Shown: piece by piece, positions 1 through 10,300 of the stretch
Numbering within the stretch: the stretch's first letter is position 1
Layout of the letters: the number at the start of each line of letters is the position of its first letter
Assembly (NCBI GenBank): GCA_022824525.1
Contig: JAJDZT010000051.1
Span: 30,494 to 94,493 of the forward strand
Length of the DNA: 64,000 nucleotides
Direction of reading: 5' to 3'
Source of the DNA: Silicimonas sp.
GTDB taxonomy: Bacteria > Pseudomonadota > Alphaproteobacteria > Rhodobacterales > Rhodobacteraceae
Notes under the pieces: generated by a model
Told to the model about the DNA's origin: nothing
Seen by the model: only the letters and a program-made list of their open reading frames with translations
The model's database searches: none
Program-made: the position numbers and the translations under genes

Positions 1-1329
1 ATGGAAGAAGGCACACTCGCCAAGTGGCTCGTCAAGGAGGGCGACACCGTGTCGTCCGGCGACATCATGGCGGAAATCGAAACCGACAAGGCCACGATGG
101 AATTCGAGGCCGTCGACGAAGGCATCGTCGGCAAGATCCTTGTCGCCGAAGGCGCGGAAGGTGTGAAGGTAAACACCCCGATCGCCGTTCTGGTCGAAGA
201 AGGCGAAAGCGCGGATGACATCTCGTCCAGCGCCGCTGCCCCGACCGCTGCAGAAACTCCGGCGGAAGCACCGGCACCTGCCACGGCAGCCGCAGCGCCT
301 GTGGCCGCTGTTGTTGACCGCTCGCCCGACTATCCTGAAGGCACGGAAATGGTCTCCACCACGGTCCGCGAAGCCCTTCGAGACGCGATGGCCGAAGAGA
401 TGCGCCTTGATGAGAACGTGTTCCTGATGGGTGAGGAAGTTGCCGAGTACCAGGGCGCCTACAAGATCAGTCAGGGTCTGCTCGACGAATTCGGCGCAAA
501 ACGCGTGGTCGACACGCCCATCACCGAGCATGGCTTTGCCGGCATCGGTGTTGGCGCCAGTTGGGGTGGCCTTCGTCCAATCGTCGAGTTCATGACCTGG
601 AACTTCGCCATGCAGGCGATCGACCACATCATCAACTCTGCCGCCAAGACGCTCTACATGTCCGGCGGTCAGATGGGCTCGCCCATCGTGTTCCGCGGCC
701 CGAACGGCGCTGCCGCTCGCGTGGCCGCCCAGCACTCCCAGGATTACGCCGCATGGTACGCAAGCGTTCCCGGTCTCCGCGTCGTCCAACCCTACTCGGC
801 GGCGGACGCCAAGGGCCTCCTGAAAACAGCGATCCGCGATCCGAACCCGGTCGTCTTCCTCGAAAACGAGATCATGTACGGCCATTCGTTCGACGTGCCG
901 AAGCTTGATGATTTCACCATCCCCTTCGGCAAGGCCCGCGTCTGGCGCGAAGGTACCGATGTGACGCTGGTCAGCTGGGGCGTCGGCATGAAATACGTGC
1001 TCGAAGCCGCAGATGAACTGGCAAAAGAAGGGATCAGCGCCGAGGTCATTGACCTCCGCACGCTCCGCCCGCTCGACATGGCGACGGTGATCGAAAGCGT
1101 GAAGAAGACCAACCGCTGCGTCACTGTCGAAGAAGCTTGGCCGGTCGCCTCCATGTCCGACCACATTGGCTCCGAGATCATGCGCGAAGCGTTCGACTAC
1201 CTCGACGCACCCGTGCTGAAATGCACCGGCAAGGACGTGCCCATGCCTTATGCGGCGAACCTCGAAAAACTGGCGCTCACCAGCACCAAAGAGGTGATCG
1301 ACGCCGTCAAAGCCGTGACCTACCGGTAA
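1..1329 (+). CDS. pdhB: Pyruvate dehydrogenase E1 component subunit beta, lipoyl-domain type (5' partial)
   Basis: E1-beta of the pyruvate dehydrogenase complex, which decarboxylates pyruvate and passes the acetyl group to lipoate. The visible part opens inside a biotinyl/lipoyl domain (residues about 1-75, lipoyl-lysine motif ETDKATM), followed by an Ala/Pro-rich linker (about 75-105) and the transketolase-like pyrimidine-binding and C-terminal domains (about 115-442). A lipoyl domain fused to E1-beta is typical of alphaproteobacteria. Compared with pdhC, which begins [19 protein letters not shown], about 13 N-terminal residues are missing here, so the ATG at base 1 is internal and the real start lies outside the window. 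It is followed at once by a small gene and pdhC, a normal pdh operon. Identification is very secure. Confidence 0.96.
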   Translation: MEEGTLAKWLVKEGDTVSSGDIMAEIETDKATMEFEAVDEGIVGKILVAEGAEGVKVNTPIAVLVEEGESADDISSSAAAPTAAETPAEAPAPATAAAAPVAAVVDRSPDYPEGTEMVSTTVREALRDAMAEEMRLDENVFLMGEEVAEYQGAYKISQGLLDEFGAKRVVDTPITEHGFAGIGVGASWGGLRPIVEFMTWNFAMQAIDHIINSAAKTLYMSGGQMGSPIVFRGPNGAAARVAAQHSQDYAAWYASVPGLRVVQPYSAADAKGLLKTAIRDPNPVVFLENEIMYGHSFDVPKLDDFTIPFGKARVWREGTDVTLVSWGVGMKYVLEAADELAKEGISAEVIDLRTLRPLDMATVIESVKKTNRCVTVEEAWPVASMSDHIGSEIMREAFDYLDAPVLKCTGKDVPMPYAANLEKLALTSTKEVIDAVKAVTYR

Positions 1330-1334
1330 GCCAA

Positions 1335-1592
1335 ATGGATGTGAAAGGCCGCGATCCCGAGACCGAATGCTACCGCGTCACCCATGACGTGGATGGCAAG
1401 ACCGTCTCCGCCCTCGTGCCGGAACGCTTTGCCGCCGACCTCCGGCTCACCGGCGCACGGCCGTCGCATCAGGACGCCTATGTCTGGATGGCAGGCAACA
1501 AAACGAAGATTGAGACCGCGATCACCCAACTGGCGCATGGTGAGAAACCCCGCGCGCCGTTCGACCAGATCGTGCTTTTGAAGGAAAGCTGA
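1335..1592 (+). CDS. Small conserved protein between pdhB and pdhC (possibly DUF5076)
   Basis: An 85-residue soluble protein with no signal peptide or membrane segment. It starts 5 bases after the pdhB stop and ends 1 base before the pdhC start, so it is almost certainly co-transcribed and co-translated with the E1-beta and E2 genes. The start is the first ATG after pdhB (MDVKGRD). Position and size resemble the DUF5076 proteins I recall from alphaproteobacterial pdh operons, but I cannot confirm the family from motifs. No catalytic residues are recognised. Its conservation in this spot suggests a role linked to the pyruvate dehydrogenase complex, which is inference. Confidence 0.75.
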   Translation: MDVKGRDPETECYRVTHDVDGKTVSALVPERFAADLRLTGARPSHQDAYVWMAGNKTKIETAITQLAHGEKPRAPFDQIVLLKES

Positions 1593-1593
1593 C

Positions 1594-2898
1594 ATGCCCA
1601 CCGAAATTCTCATGCCCGCCCTCTCTCCCACGATGGAGGAAGGCACGCTCGCCAAGTGGCTCGTGAAAGAGGGAGATACCGTCTCCTCCGGAGATCTTCT
1701 GGCCGAGATCGAAACCGACAAGGCCACGATGGAATTCGAAGCCGTGGACGAAGGCACGGTCGGCAAGATACTCGTGGCCGAAGGCACCGAGGGCGTGAAG
1801 GTCAACGTGCCGATTGCGGTTCTCCTGGAAGACGGCGAAAACGCCGACGATATCGGCGCGGCCTCGGCGCCTGCTCCGGGAGCGCCAAAGGCGTCTGACG
1901 CGGCTGCCGAAGCCCCGGCCCCAGCCGTGGCTGAGAAGGCCGCACCGGCCCCTGCGGCACCTGCCCATGATGGCAACCGTGTCTTCGCCTCCCCACTCGC
2001 GCGCCGCATCGCCGCTGACAAGGGCCTCGACCTCAGCCAGATCAGGGGCACGGGCCCCAAAGGCCGGATCGTGAAAGCCGACGTGGAAAATGCCCAACCG
2101 GGTGCCGCCCCTGCCGCCGCTCCTGCAGCGGCCGCAAGTGCGCCTGCGGCAGCCGCCGCGCCATCCGGCCCATCCGCCGATCAGGTCGCCGCCATGTTCG
2201 CAGATCGCGAGTTCGAGGAAGTCAGCCTCGACGGTATGCGCAAGACTATCGCTGCCCGCCTCGGCGAAGCCAAACAGACCATTCCGCATTTCTACCTGCG
2301 GCGTGACATTGAACTCGACGCGCTTCTCAAGTTCCGCTCGACGCTCAACAAGCAGCTTGAAGCCCGTGGGGTGAAGCTCTCTGTCAACGACTTCATCATC
2401 AAGGCTTGCGCCCTTGCACTTCAGTCCGTGCCGGACGCCAACGCCGTCTGGGCGGGCGACCGCATCCTGAAGCTCAAGCCGTCCGACGTCGCCGTTGCCG
2501 TCGCCATCGAAGGCGGCCTCTTCACACCGGTCCTGAAGGACAGCCACATGAAGTCGCTCTCCGCCCTCTCGGCCGAGATGAAAGACCTCGCCACCCGTGC
2601 CCGCGACCGCAAACTCGCGCCGCATGAATACCAGGGCGGCAGCTTCGCGATTTCCAACCTCGGCATGTTCGGCATCGACAATTTCGACGCCGTCATCAAC
2701 CCGCCACACGGCTCGATCCTCGCTGTCGGCGCGGGCGTGAAGAAGCCTGTCGTCAAGGAAGACGGCACACTTGGCGTCGCCACTGTCATGTCCGTCACGC
2801 TCTCCGTCGATCACCGGGTCATTGACGGCGCGCTCGGGGCAGAGTTTCTTACAGCCATCAAAGAAAACCTCGAAAACCCGGTGGCTATGCTCGCATGA
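1594..2898 (+). CDS. pdhC: Dihydrolipoamide acetyltransferase, E2 of pyruvate dehydrogenase
   Basis: 434-residue E2 core enzyme that moves the acetyl group from lipoate to CoA. Domains in order: N-terminal lipoyl domain (about 1-78, lysine in ETDKATM), Ala/Pro linker (80-125), peripheral subunit-binding domain (about 130-168, with ASPLARRIA and GTGPKGRI), a second Ala/Pro linker, and the catalytic acyltransferase domain (about 200-434). The catalytic motif [10 protein letters not shown] is near residue 405. The first 75 residues are nearly identical to the lipoyl domain of PdhB upstream, indicating domain duplication within the operon. Length and architecture are normal for the family. Confidence 0.97.
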   Translation: MPTEILMPALSPTMEEGTLAKWLVKEGDTVSSGDLLAEIETDKATMEFEAVDEGTVGKILVAEGTEGVKVNVPIAVLLEDGENADDIGAASAPAPGAPKASDAAAEAPAPAVAEKAAPAPAAPAHDGNRVFASPLARRIAADKGLDLSQIRGTGPKGRIVKADVENAQPGAAPAAAPAAAASAPAAAAAPSGPSADQVAAMFADREFEEVSLDGMRKTIAARLGEAKQTIPHFYLRRDIELDALLKFRSTLNKQLEARGVKLSVNDFIIKACALALQSVPDANAVWAGDRILKLKPSDVAVAVAIEGGLFTPVLKDSHMKSLSALSAEMKDLATRARDRKLAPHEYQGGSFAISNLGMFGIDNFDAVINPPHGSILAVGAGVKKPVVKEDGTLGVATVMSVTLSVDHRVIDGALGAEFLTAIKENLENPVAMLA

Positions 2899-3179
2899 AA
2901 CCCCTGTTCCTGATCCCTGCTCTCGCTCTGCTCGCCGCTTGCGGCGAGCGAGAAACGCGCGAAACCTACACCTGCCCGAACGGGCCGGACCTTGCCATCA
3001 CCTATTCCGAAGCTGGTGCGCTTATCACGTTCGGCGACGGACGCTCCGAGTTGCTGCCACCGACCGACAAGGAAGAGGTCTACGCCAAGCCCGGCATGGT
3101 CTGGGCGTCGGAGGGTTTCCGCACGGCGCGTCTCACGGATGGGCAAAGCAGCTACGCTTGTGATCAGATGGCGGGATAG
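2895..3179 (+). CDS. Small lipoprotein, MliC-like
   Basis: 94-residue predicted lipoprotein overlapping the pdhC stop by 4 bases (ATGA), hence translationally coupled. A signal peptide of about 15 residues ends in the lipobox LAAC, so the mature protein would carry a lipid on Cys16. The rest is a small beta-rich domain with a pattern Tyr-x-Cys-x2-Gly near the start, a Gly-x-x-Trp segment in the middle and a late Cys, resembling MliC-type membrane-bound inhibitors of c-type lysozyme. The MliC assignment is by pattern only. Confidence 0.7.
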   Translation: MKPLFLIPALALLAACGERETRETYTCPNGPDLAITYSEAGALITFGDGRSELLPPTDKEEVYAKPGMVWASEGFRTARLTDGQSSYACDQMAG

Positions 3180-3185
3180 AGGGAC

Positions 3186-3674
3186 ATGTCGGAAACTCCC
3201 TATCTGCTGAAGGCGTCCGAGATTGCCGCGATGGAGGGTTTGGCCAAGACCCATTTTCTTAACCCGAACGCCAAGCGGATCAACAAATCGCTCGGCGATG
3301 CGACCGGCCTGACCGGCCTTGGCATCCACATTATCGAGGTTGAGCCGGGACACGACACCACCGAAGTCCACGTGCACTATTTCGAAGATGAGGCGGTCTA
3401 CGTTCTTTCAGGAACAGCCACGGCCGAAATCGGGGACGAACACCACGATATCGGACCTGGCGATTTCATCGGCTACCGGAAGAATGGACTTCCTCATGGC
3501 ATACGCAACACCGGCACCGAAACGCTGCGCTGCCTCGTGATTGGCCAACGCCTGGCGCAGGATGTTGCGGACTACACTCACCTCGGCAAACGCATCTACC
3601 GAAACGAAGGCATGCCCTGGGATTTGGCCGACATCGACGCGCTTGAACACCCGCAGGCAGGCGCCAAGAAATAG
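3186..3674 (+). CDS. Cupin-domain protein (first of a tandem pair)
   Basis: 162-residue single-domain cupin. The conserved beta-barrel motifs are visible: a metal-site motif around HVHYFEDEAVYVL (about residues 61-73) and a second motif around GDFIGYRKNGLPHGIRNTG (about 95-113), giving His and Glu ligands for a mononuclear metal. No signal peptide. It starts 6 bases after the lipoprotein gene. The next gene is a clear paralogue with the same length and layout, so the pair arose by local duplication. Substrate unknown; cupins include isomerases, dioxygenases and sugar- or auxin-binding proteins, and nothing here selects among them. Confidence 0.85.
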   Translation: MSETPYLLKASEIAAMEGLAKTHFLNPNAKRINKSLGDATGLTGLGIHIIEVEPGHDTTEVHVHYFEDEAVYVLSGTATAEIGDEHHDIGPGDFIGYRKNGLPHGIRNTGTETLRCLVIGQRLAQDVADYTHLGKRIYRNEGMPWDLADIDALEHPQAGAKK

Positions 3675-3739
3675 CGACTTAACGTAATCCACACGTTTTT
3701 GAGGGTATGGCCCTCCGGACCCTGAGCCCGGAGACTGGC

Positions 3740-4225
3740 ATGCGCACCGAAGACTATCACCTGTCCGCCGACGACATTCGGAAAGTGTCGGCTTCTGAAA
3801 AGACCCACTTCTTGAACGACCACGCCCGCCGACGGGAAAAGTCGCTTGGCAGCATGACCGGGCTGAGTGAGATTGATTTCTGCCTGATCGAAGTTGACCC
3901 GGGCAATGAATCGACCGAGCACCACAAGCATTACCACGAGGAAGAGTGCGTCTATATCCTCGATGGTGAGGGCACCGCTCGCATCGGGGCCGAAAGCGTC
4001 GAAGTCCGTGCAGGCGATTTTGTCGGATTCCGGAAAGGCGGCCTTGCCCACAGCCTGAAAAACACAGGAGAAGAGGTTCTGCGCTGCATTGTTGTCAGCC
4101 AGCGCAAGAACCATGATGTGTCCGACTATCCGCGCAAAGGCAAACGTCTGTTTCGCAACAAGGATCTCACCTGGAACCTTGTTGATGTGAACGTGATCGA
4201 TCGCCCGTTTGGCGCAAAAACCTAG
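3740..4225 (+). CDS. Cupin-domain protein (second of a tandem pair)
   Basis: 161-residue cupin paralogous to the gene just upstream. Both share a motif Lys-Thr-His-Phe-Leu-Asn near residue 22, KSLG after it, and cupin motifs HHKHYHEEECVYIL and GDFVGFRKGGLAHSLKNTG. An ATG at 3707 is possible, but the ATG at 3740 aligns exactly with the start of the paralogue and is preceded by GGAG with good spacing, so 3740 is preferred. The stop overlaps the end of cysK on the other strand. Function unknown beyond metal-binding cupin. Confidence 0.85.
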   Translation: MRTEDYHLSADDIRKVSASEKTHFLNDHARRREKSLGSMTGLSEIDFCLIEVDPGNESTEHHKHYHEEECVYILDGEGTARIGAESVEVRAGDFVGFRKGGLAHSLKNTGEEVLRCIVVSQRKNHDVSDYPRKGKRLFRNKDLTWNLVDVNVIDRPFGAKT

Positions 4226-5286
4226 AGCTGCCCGCCCGGCGTTGACCGCGAAATCGCAATCTCTTCGTCCGTCATGTCCTCTGGTATCCCGTCGAAAAGC
4301 GGCGTGGAAAGATAACGCTCTCCGGTATCCGGCAACATGCACAGGATCACGGAACCCTCTGGCGCGGTCTCGGCGACCTGCATCGAAATCGCAAAGGTCG
4401 ATCCGCCTGAAATTCCGGTGAAAATCCCCTCTTCGGCTGCAAGCCTTTTCGACCAGGCAATGCCATCAGGACCGGCCACGGGAAGCAACTCGTCATAGAA
4501 GCCCTTGTCGAGCCCCTCTTGCAGAACATGCGGGATGATATCCGGCGTCCAGCCCTGGATCGGGTGCGGTTCCCATGCCGGGTGACCCGCCGCGGGTGTG
4601 TTGTCCGCATTCCGTTCCTGTGGTGTGCCAGACCCGACAAGGGCGGCGTTGGCAGGCTCGGTCAGGATGATCTTCGTATCGGGCCGTTCTTTCCGCAACA
4701 CGCGCCCCACTCCCGAGAAAGTGCCGCCTGTCCCGTAGCCGGTCACGAAGTAATCCAGCCGCTCACCCGCGAAATCACCGATAATCTCGCGCGCCGTCGT
4801 GTTTTCATGAATGTCGGCATTCGCCGAAGTCTCGAACTGGGCCGCATTGAACCAGCCATGCTCCGCCACCAGTTCCTTCAGCTTCTGCATCATGCCATAG
4901 GCCTTCTCGGCCCGTGGCGTCAGCACCACTTTGGCCCCAAGGAACCGCATGAGCTTCCGCCGCTCGATGGAGAAACTGTCGGCCATCACGCAAACCAGAG
5001 GATACCCCTTCGCCGCACAAACCATGGCCAACCCGATGCCAGTGTTGCCGGACGTGGCCTCAACCACCGTCTGTCCCGGCTTCAGCGCACCAGAGCGCTC
5101 TGCCGCTTCAATGATGTTGAGCGCGAGCCTGTCCTTGACAGACCCCAATGGATTGAATGCCTCGAATTTTACGTAGACGGACACATGTTTCGGCGCGATC
5201 CGGTTGATCCGCACGACGGGCGTGTCCCCAACCGTGTCCAGAATGCTATCGAACTTGCCACGGCCATTGGTCTGACGAATGCTCAT
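4222..5286 (-). CDS. cysK: Cysteine synthase A (O-acetylserine sulfhydrylase)
   Basis: 354-residue PLP enzyme that makes cysteine from O-acetylserine and sulfide. The PLP lysine sits in NPLGSVKDR (about residue 52), and the phosphate/substrate loop is TSGNTGIG (about 83-90). A late GISGGS motif is also present. It is longer than the usual 310-320 residues because of an insertion around residues 225-250 and a C-terminal tail. cysE, whose product supplies O-acetylserine, lies 128 bases upstream on the same strand. The two enzymes classically form a complex. Confidence 0.95.
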   Translation of the reverse strand: MSIRQTNGRGKFDSILDTVGDTPVVRINRIAPKHVSVYVKFEAFNPLGSVKDRLALNIIEAAERSGALKPGQTVVEATSGNTGIGLAMVCAAKGYPLVCVMADSFSIERRKLMRFLGAKVVLTPRAEKAYGMMQKLKELVAEHGWFNAAQFETSANADIHENTTAREIIGDFAGERLDYFVTGYGTGGTFSGVGRVLRKERPDTKIILTEPANAALVGSGTPQERNADNTPAAGHPAWEPHPIQGWTPDIIPHVLQEGLDKGFYDELLPVAGPDGIAWSKRLAAEEGIFTGISGGSTFAISMQVAETAPEGSVILCMLPDTGERYLSTPLFDGIPEDMTDEEIAISRSTPGGQL

Positions 5287-5414
5287 TTTTCGCTCCCCAC
5301 ACTCGGATTACGGACCGAGGTTAGCAGGTTTCGAAAGGTTTGCAGTCCCGTATTCACGGGAAGGTCTGCAAAACCGCAAACAACACGCTCAACGGAAAAT
5401 GGTTCGGCGTCCGG

Positions 5415-6230
5415 TTATTCGGCCGGAACGCCGTTCAGGATCTGATCCATCGTCAGGGAAGGTTGATCGCAGCCCGCCTCTCCAACGATCTTTGCGGGAA
5501 CACCGGCGACTGTCTTGCACGAGGGCACCTCGTGAAGCACCACGGAACCAGCCGCAATCCGGCTGCAATTCCCCACGCTGATGTTGCCAAGTACCTTTGC
5601 CCCGGCACCGATCAGAACACCGTCGCCGATTTTCGGGTGTCGGTCCTCTTCTTCCTTGCCGGTTCCGCCCAGCGTCACCGAATGCAGCATGGAGACATTG
5701 TCGCCAACCACCGCCGTTTCACCGATCACGATGGAATGCGCGTGATCGATCATCAATCCGCGCCCGATGCGCGCATTCGGGTGAATATCGATCCCGAACA
5801 CTTCGCTCACGCGCGCCTGAATGAAGTAGGCAAGGTCTTTCCGTCCGCTCTTCCAGAGCCAGTGCCCGACGCGATACGCCTGCACTGCCTGATATCCTTT
5901 GAAGAACAAAAGCGGCTGAAGAAGCGAATGGCACGCCGGATCACGCTCGTAAACGGCCACGATATCGGCCCGCGCCGCCTCGGCCAAAGACGTGTCGGAT
6001 GCATAGGCTTCCTCGCAAATCTCGCGCAAAAGCTGGCCCGACATCTCCGCCGAAGACAGCTTGGACGCAATCCTATAGGAGAGCGCGCTTTCCAAAGATT
6101 TGTGATGCAAAACAGAGGCATGCGCCATGCCGCCGATCAACGGCTCGGACGCGATCGCTGCGCGCGCATCATCCTGAATGCGTTGCCAGACCGGGTCTAG
6201 CGCCGCGGGGCGAGGCTGGTTCTGTGCCAT
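5415..6230 (-). CDS. cysE: Serine O-acetyltransferase
   Basis: 271-residue enzyme that acetylates serine with acetyl-CoA, the committing step of cysteine synthesis. An N-terminal helical domain (about 1-140) is followed by a left-handed beta-helix of hexapeptide repeats (about 145-245), with family motifs DIHPNARIGRGLMIDHAH and GETAVVGDNV. The catalytic His is in the DHAH motif. cysK follows downstream in the same direction. Length is normal for the family. Confidence 0.96.
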   Translation of the reverse strand: MAQNQPRPAALDPVWQRIQDDARAAIASEPLIGGMAHASVLHHKSLESALSYRIASKLSSAEMSGQLLREICEEAYASDTSLAEAARADIVAVYERDPACHSLLQPLLFFKGYQAVQAYRVGHWLWKSGRKDLAYFIQARVSEVFGIDIHPNARIGRGLMIDHAHSIVIGETAVVGDNVSMLHSVTLGGTGKEEEDRHPKIGDGVLIGAGAKVLGNISVGNCSRIAAGSVVLHEVPSCKTVAGVPAKIVGEAGCDQPSLTMDQILNGVPAE

Positions 6231-6313
6231 GAGACACTCCTTGTCATCTGTTCGCCTTTTAGAACAGATAGGTGCGTCGGACCAATGAAAAACCCTTGTA
6301 AGAGCTATTCACG

Positions 6314-6655
6314 ATGCTGAAAGCCGAAGAATTGGAACAATTCAGAACGGCTCTTCTGGAAGAGATGGCCGCCCTGACCACGGAAAACACCGGCACTGCC
6401 GAAGATCGCGCGACCGTGATGCTCGATCAACAGTCGGTCGGTCGTCTCAGCCGCATGGACGCCCTTCAACGCCAGGCCATGGCGCAAGCCACGGAACGGC
6501 GCAGACAAGGTCGCGCGGCCCGCATCGAAGCCGCGCTTGCCCGCATGGAAGAAGATGAATTCGGATATTGCGTCGACTGCGGCGAGGAAATCGGCCTCAA
6601 GCGCCTCAGGCTCGATCCAACACTGCCGACTTGCGTGAGTTGTGCGAAAGGTTAG
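6314..6655 (+). CDS. TraR/DksA family zinc-finger protein
   Basis: 113-residue protein with an N-terminal helical part rich in Glu/Arg and a C-terminal C4 zinc finger (CVDC, then CVSC about 17 residues later). This is the DksA/TraR fold, which enters the RNA polymerase secondary channel and modulates initiation with ppGpp. It is shorter than classical DksA (about 150 residues). Divergent from cysE; its stop overlaps by 4 bases the end of the last GTA-cluster gene, which runs the opposite way. Whether it acts on the GTA is unknown. Confidence 0.88.
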   Translation: MLKAEELEQFRTALLEEMAALTTENTGTAEDRATVMLDQQSVGRLSRMDALQRQAMAQATERRRQGRAARIEAALARMEEDEFGYCVDCGEEIGLKRLRLDPTLPTCVSCAKG

Positions 6656-7356
6656 GCGCGCGGCAGCGTCAGTTCAGCGATATGAACGGCAAGCCTGACG
6701 GTCCCCGTACCGTCGAACGCGCCACCTTCGGCCGTGAGAACCAAATCCGTCGCCGTGTAGTAAGTCAGCGGCGATCCCGTAAGCCCACGCAGCCATGATC
6801 CCGCGTTCGTGCCAATGCCGCTACCGTATCGGTCAGCCGATCCGGCGACCCCAACCTGAAAACCTGTGGCCCCGCCGATGTCGGCAAGCACCCGTCCCGT
6901 CACTCCATACGCAACGGAGTTTGGCGGCAATGCGCCGATGACCGTCGACGTCGCCCCAGCGCTCACCCCGTGATCCAGTTCGATCGTCCTGTGTACGAAT
7001 CCGGCCCCGTTTGGCGACAACGCCCCGGCACCTTCCACCCACTCCACCCCGTCGAACTGCACTCGCGTGCCGCCTGACCAGCCCTGCCAGCCAGCCTCAG
7101 GCACGGTGAACACCCAACCTCCATTCACGAAGATCGCCAGTTTGCCATCTTGACCGGCCCAAAGCCCCGTCGCGCCGACGCCAACTGCATGGCACGCGCC
7201 TTCGCCGGGCGAACCGGGCGGAACCGTGGCCCCGACCGAAGATACAGACAACTGAACGAGCGCATCTAGTCGCGTCAGGCTCTCATTCACCGTGACATGT
7301 TTTTGCGCCTGTGCCGCTGCAACCAGCGGCAGGCCAAGCTTTGCTGTCTCAGACAT
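6652..7356 (-). CDS. DUF2793 protein at the end of the GTA cluster, possible fibre-like protein
   Basis: 234-residue protein whose start overlaps the g15 stop by 8 bases, so it is the last gene of the GTA transcription unit. The N-terminal part (about 1-110) has the DUF2793 pattern: an opening like ETAKLGLPLVAAAQAQKHVTVNE, then a Trp/Gly-rich region including GWQGWSGGTRVQFDGVEW. The C-terminal half (about 115-234) is Gly/Ser/Thr-rich and beta-like, resembling tail-fibre head domains. Position after the baseplate gene fits a host-recognition or accessory tail role, which is inference. Confidence 0.85.
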   Translation of the reverse strand: MSETAKLGLPLVAAAQAQKHVTVNESLTRLDALVQLSVSSVGATVPPGSPGEGACHAVGVGATGLWAGQDGKLAIFVNGGWVFTVPEAGWQGWSGGTRVQFDGVEWVEGAGALSPNGAGFVHRTIELDHGVSAGATSTVIGALPPNSVAYGVTGRVLADIGGATGFQVGVAGSADRYGSGIGTNAGSWLRGLTGSPLTYYTATDLVLTAEGGAFDGTGTVRLAVHIAELTLPRA

Positions 7357-10300
7357 TGACGGTCATCCTCGCTTCGCTTCCGGGACCGTAAAGGTCCGAT
7401 ATCTGTGAAATCTCCACGGTGAACGGCAGGCTCACCGCATCAGTCGCTCTCGCCGCTGCGTCATAATTCCAGGACGCCGAACTGACCTGTTCTTCCCGCA
7501 CAACTGCACCGTTCTTTCGAATGCGGCACCGATACGCTTCAAACGCTTCGCCCAAGGGCACATCCGCAAGGTCCCAGGTGTCGCCGCCGATGCGCGTTCG
7601 CCGAACCCAACTGAACTCATGCCCGCCCGCGCCATCAGGTGTTGCCCGCAAATGGACCGGCGCGAATGGTTTCAAACCGAGAGCACCGGCCGCATGCGTC
7701 AACTCCACGTAGCTCCCGTCATTCACGGGTCGCGATGCAGGCCCGATCCGGTACCGCCGCGTGATCCCTCGGAGCGACGTTGGCACAGGGATCTGCAAAA
7801 GCGATGCATCGATCACCACGATCGTCGATCCGGAAGGCCAAACCGACGGCATGACAGTCTCGGTTCCCTGTTGCCCGCGCAGAAGATGCGAAAGCCGCCA
7901 TGTATCTTCATCGACCAGTTCGGCATCCCGAAACTGCAGCACCTCCCAAAGCCCGGAACCATCGCTGATCGCAGCCACATTCCCACCGGCCAGAAAGGCC
8001 AGGTCGTCAATGGAACCCAAGGCACCGTAAGCTAAACGCAAATCGACCCCCGCACCACGCATCGGCACCCCGGTCTGCCCGGCACCAAGGGCGGTCAACG
8101 TCGTTCCGATAATGGCGCGGCGGCCCAGTTCGGCTTCGTAACTCCAGGTTTGCCCGTCCAGTGAGGAGTAGACCGAAACTACGCCCGGCCATGGTTCACT
8201 GGTTGCCGCGATCCAAGGCGCTTCGGGCAGTTCCGAACCCGTCAAAAGCGGCAAATCCATCATCAGCGACCAGACAGGCAACGGCACCGTGACCGGCGGC
8301 GGCACTGTTGCCACGTCTTCGGTGACGTAGCTCTGGTAAACCCCGCGCTCCACGCGCACGGCCTCCATCAGTTTCACCCCGTCGTCTTCCACACGGTCGA
8401 TCCTCAGACTGTCGCCCTCGATCTCCACCACGTCGCCCGCGGCAAGCGTCGAAGAGGGCGGCACGGCAAACGCCACGGCTTCCCGCGCCACCCGCGCCTC
8501 CGCCAGCCAGCGTTCGACAATACTGCGCGCCTCTCCACGCGTGAGCGCCAATGGCAACTCACTTTGAGCGACACTTGTCGTTGCCTCATCTGGGAATATG
8601 CCTTCGGTGCTCCGCGTCTCGTAGTCACCATCGGCCTCCACGAAACTCAGCCGCACGCGTCCAGCGCTCTCAGCCTCGGGCGTGCGCGTTCTTGTGAGAA
8701 GCACTTCGCTCTCGCCACGTGCAAGGTTCGCTTCGACCAACGACTGCGTTGGCAACCCATCCCGGTTCTGGAATATCAGAGTGCCGTCACGCTCGATCGC
8801 ATCAATTCCGAACGCCAACAGCAACGGTTGCAACGCCGCACGAGGTGTTTCGCTCCCGTCGAGGAAGTAGCCGCGCACCAGCCCCCGGACCCCGGAAACA
8901 TCGACCGGACCACAGCCCGCGCGCGCACAAACCTCGGCGATCAAGCCCCCAAGCGCCCGCGACGTGACACGCCCATTCAACCAATGGCCCCGCGCATAAT
9001 TGTCACCGTCACTCCAAAGCTCGGAATTTCCGGGAAAGAACGGATACGGGCGGGCATCCCAGGCCCAGACATACATCCGATCCGTCGCAACCATCGACCC
9101 GCCATAGCTCGCGGACATCGGGTTGTTCTCGGGATCGCCCCAATACTCCGACATGGCGCGCAGGTACTGCATCTGGATCAAATCGTCCCGTGCCCCGCTC
9201 GAAAACTTCGGTAGTGAAGATTCCGAGGACTTGGGATCAAGGAACTTGTTCGGTTGATTGGTCGCCTTGTCGACGGCCGCGCATCCGAGTTCCGTGAACC
9301 ACAACGGCTTGCTCTCCGGCACCCAATCTGTCGAGGCAGCCTGCCGTTCACCGCCAATGCGGTTGTGGTGCGGCTCGGACCACCAGCTTTTCAGATCCTT
9401 GTATCGAAACACCCATGGTTCGCCGAATGCGCCATCCGTGATCGGTTTGCGCAGCTGCGCCGCCTCGGCTTGCGGCGACGGGTAATACCAATCGAAACCC
9501 TCTCCACCGGCAATATTTTCTTTGATATACGACAGGTTATGGACCGATCCGAATGTCGCGTCCGCGTGATTCCACCCGTCGCGCCAATCGCTCAGCGGCA
9601 TGTAATTGTCGATGCCGACAAAATCGATGGCCGGGTCCGCCCAAAGCGGGTCCAGGTGAAAAAACACATCGCCGGACCCGTCCTGAGGATGATACCCGAA
9701 ATACTCTGACCAATCCGCCGCGTACCCCACTTTCACCTCCGGCCCCAGAATGCTGCGCACATCCGCCGCAAGCGCTCGCATCTGCGCGACCGCCGGGAAA
9801 CTGTTGCCCGCTCCCCGGATCTGCGTAAGCCCGCGCATCTCGGACCCTATGCAAAAGGCATCTACCCCACCCGCCATGGCACAAAGATGCGCATAGTGCA
9901 GAATGAACCGCCGGTAGCTGAAGCCATCGCTTCCGGTATAGTCCACGCTCCCGGGGCCGACCGAAAATTCCGCCGCAGTTGCCGTTCCAAAAAACGCATC
10001 CACCTCCGCCGAGGCGGACGCCGTTCCATCCGGCGACCCGGATTGCCCCGGCGCAAGCGACGTCGTGATCCGCCCGCGCCAAGGCAAGGCAGGCTGATCC
10101 GATGCGCCGGTCCAAGGGTCGGTCAACCCATTGCCGCTCACCTGCTCCATCAGAATGAATGGATAGAACATCACCTTTTGGCCCAACGCGGACATGGCGG
10201 CGATCGCTTCCAAAACCGAGGCATCAGACGGCGTCCCGCCATAGATCGGTCGCCCGTCCTCTTGCGGCACAACCCCGGCAGAGGCGCGTGACACACCCGA

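Noticed and set aside
8564..9214. Long plus-strand frames opposite g15 (and similar frames opposite other GC-rich genes)
   Set aside because: Arg/Pro/His-rich antisense shadows typical of high-GC coding DNA; no start signals or domains.
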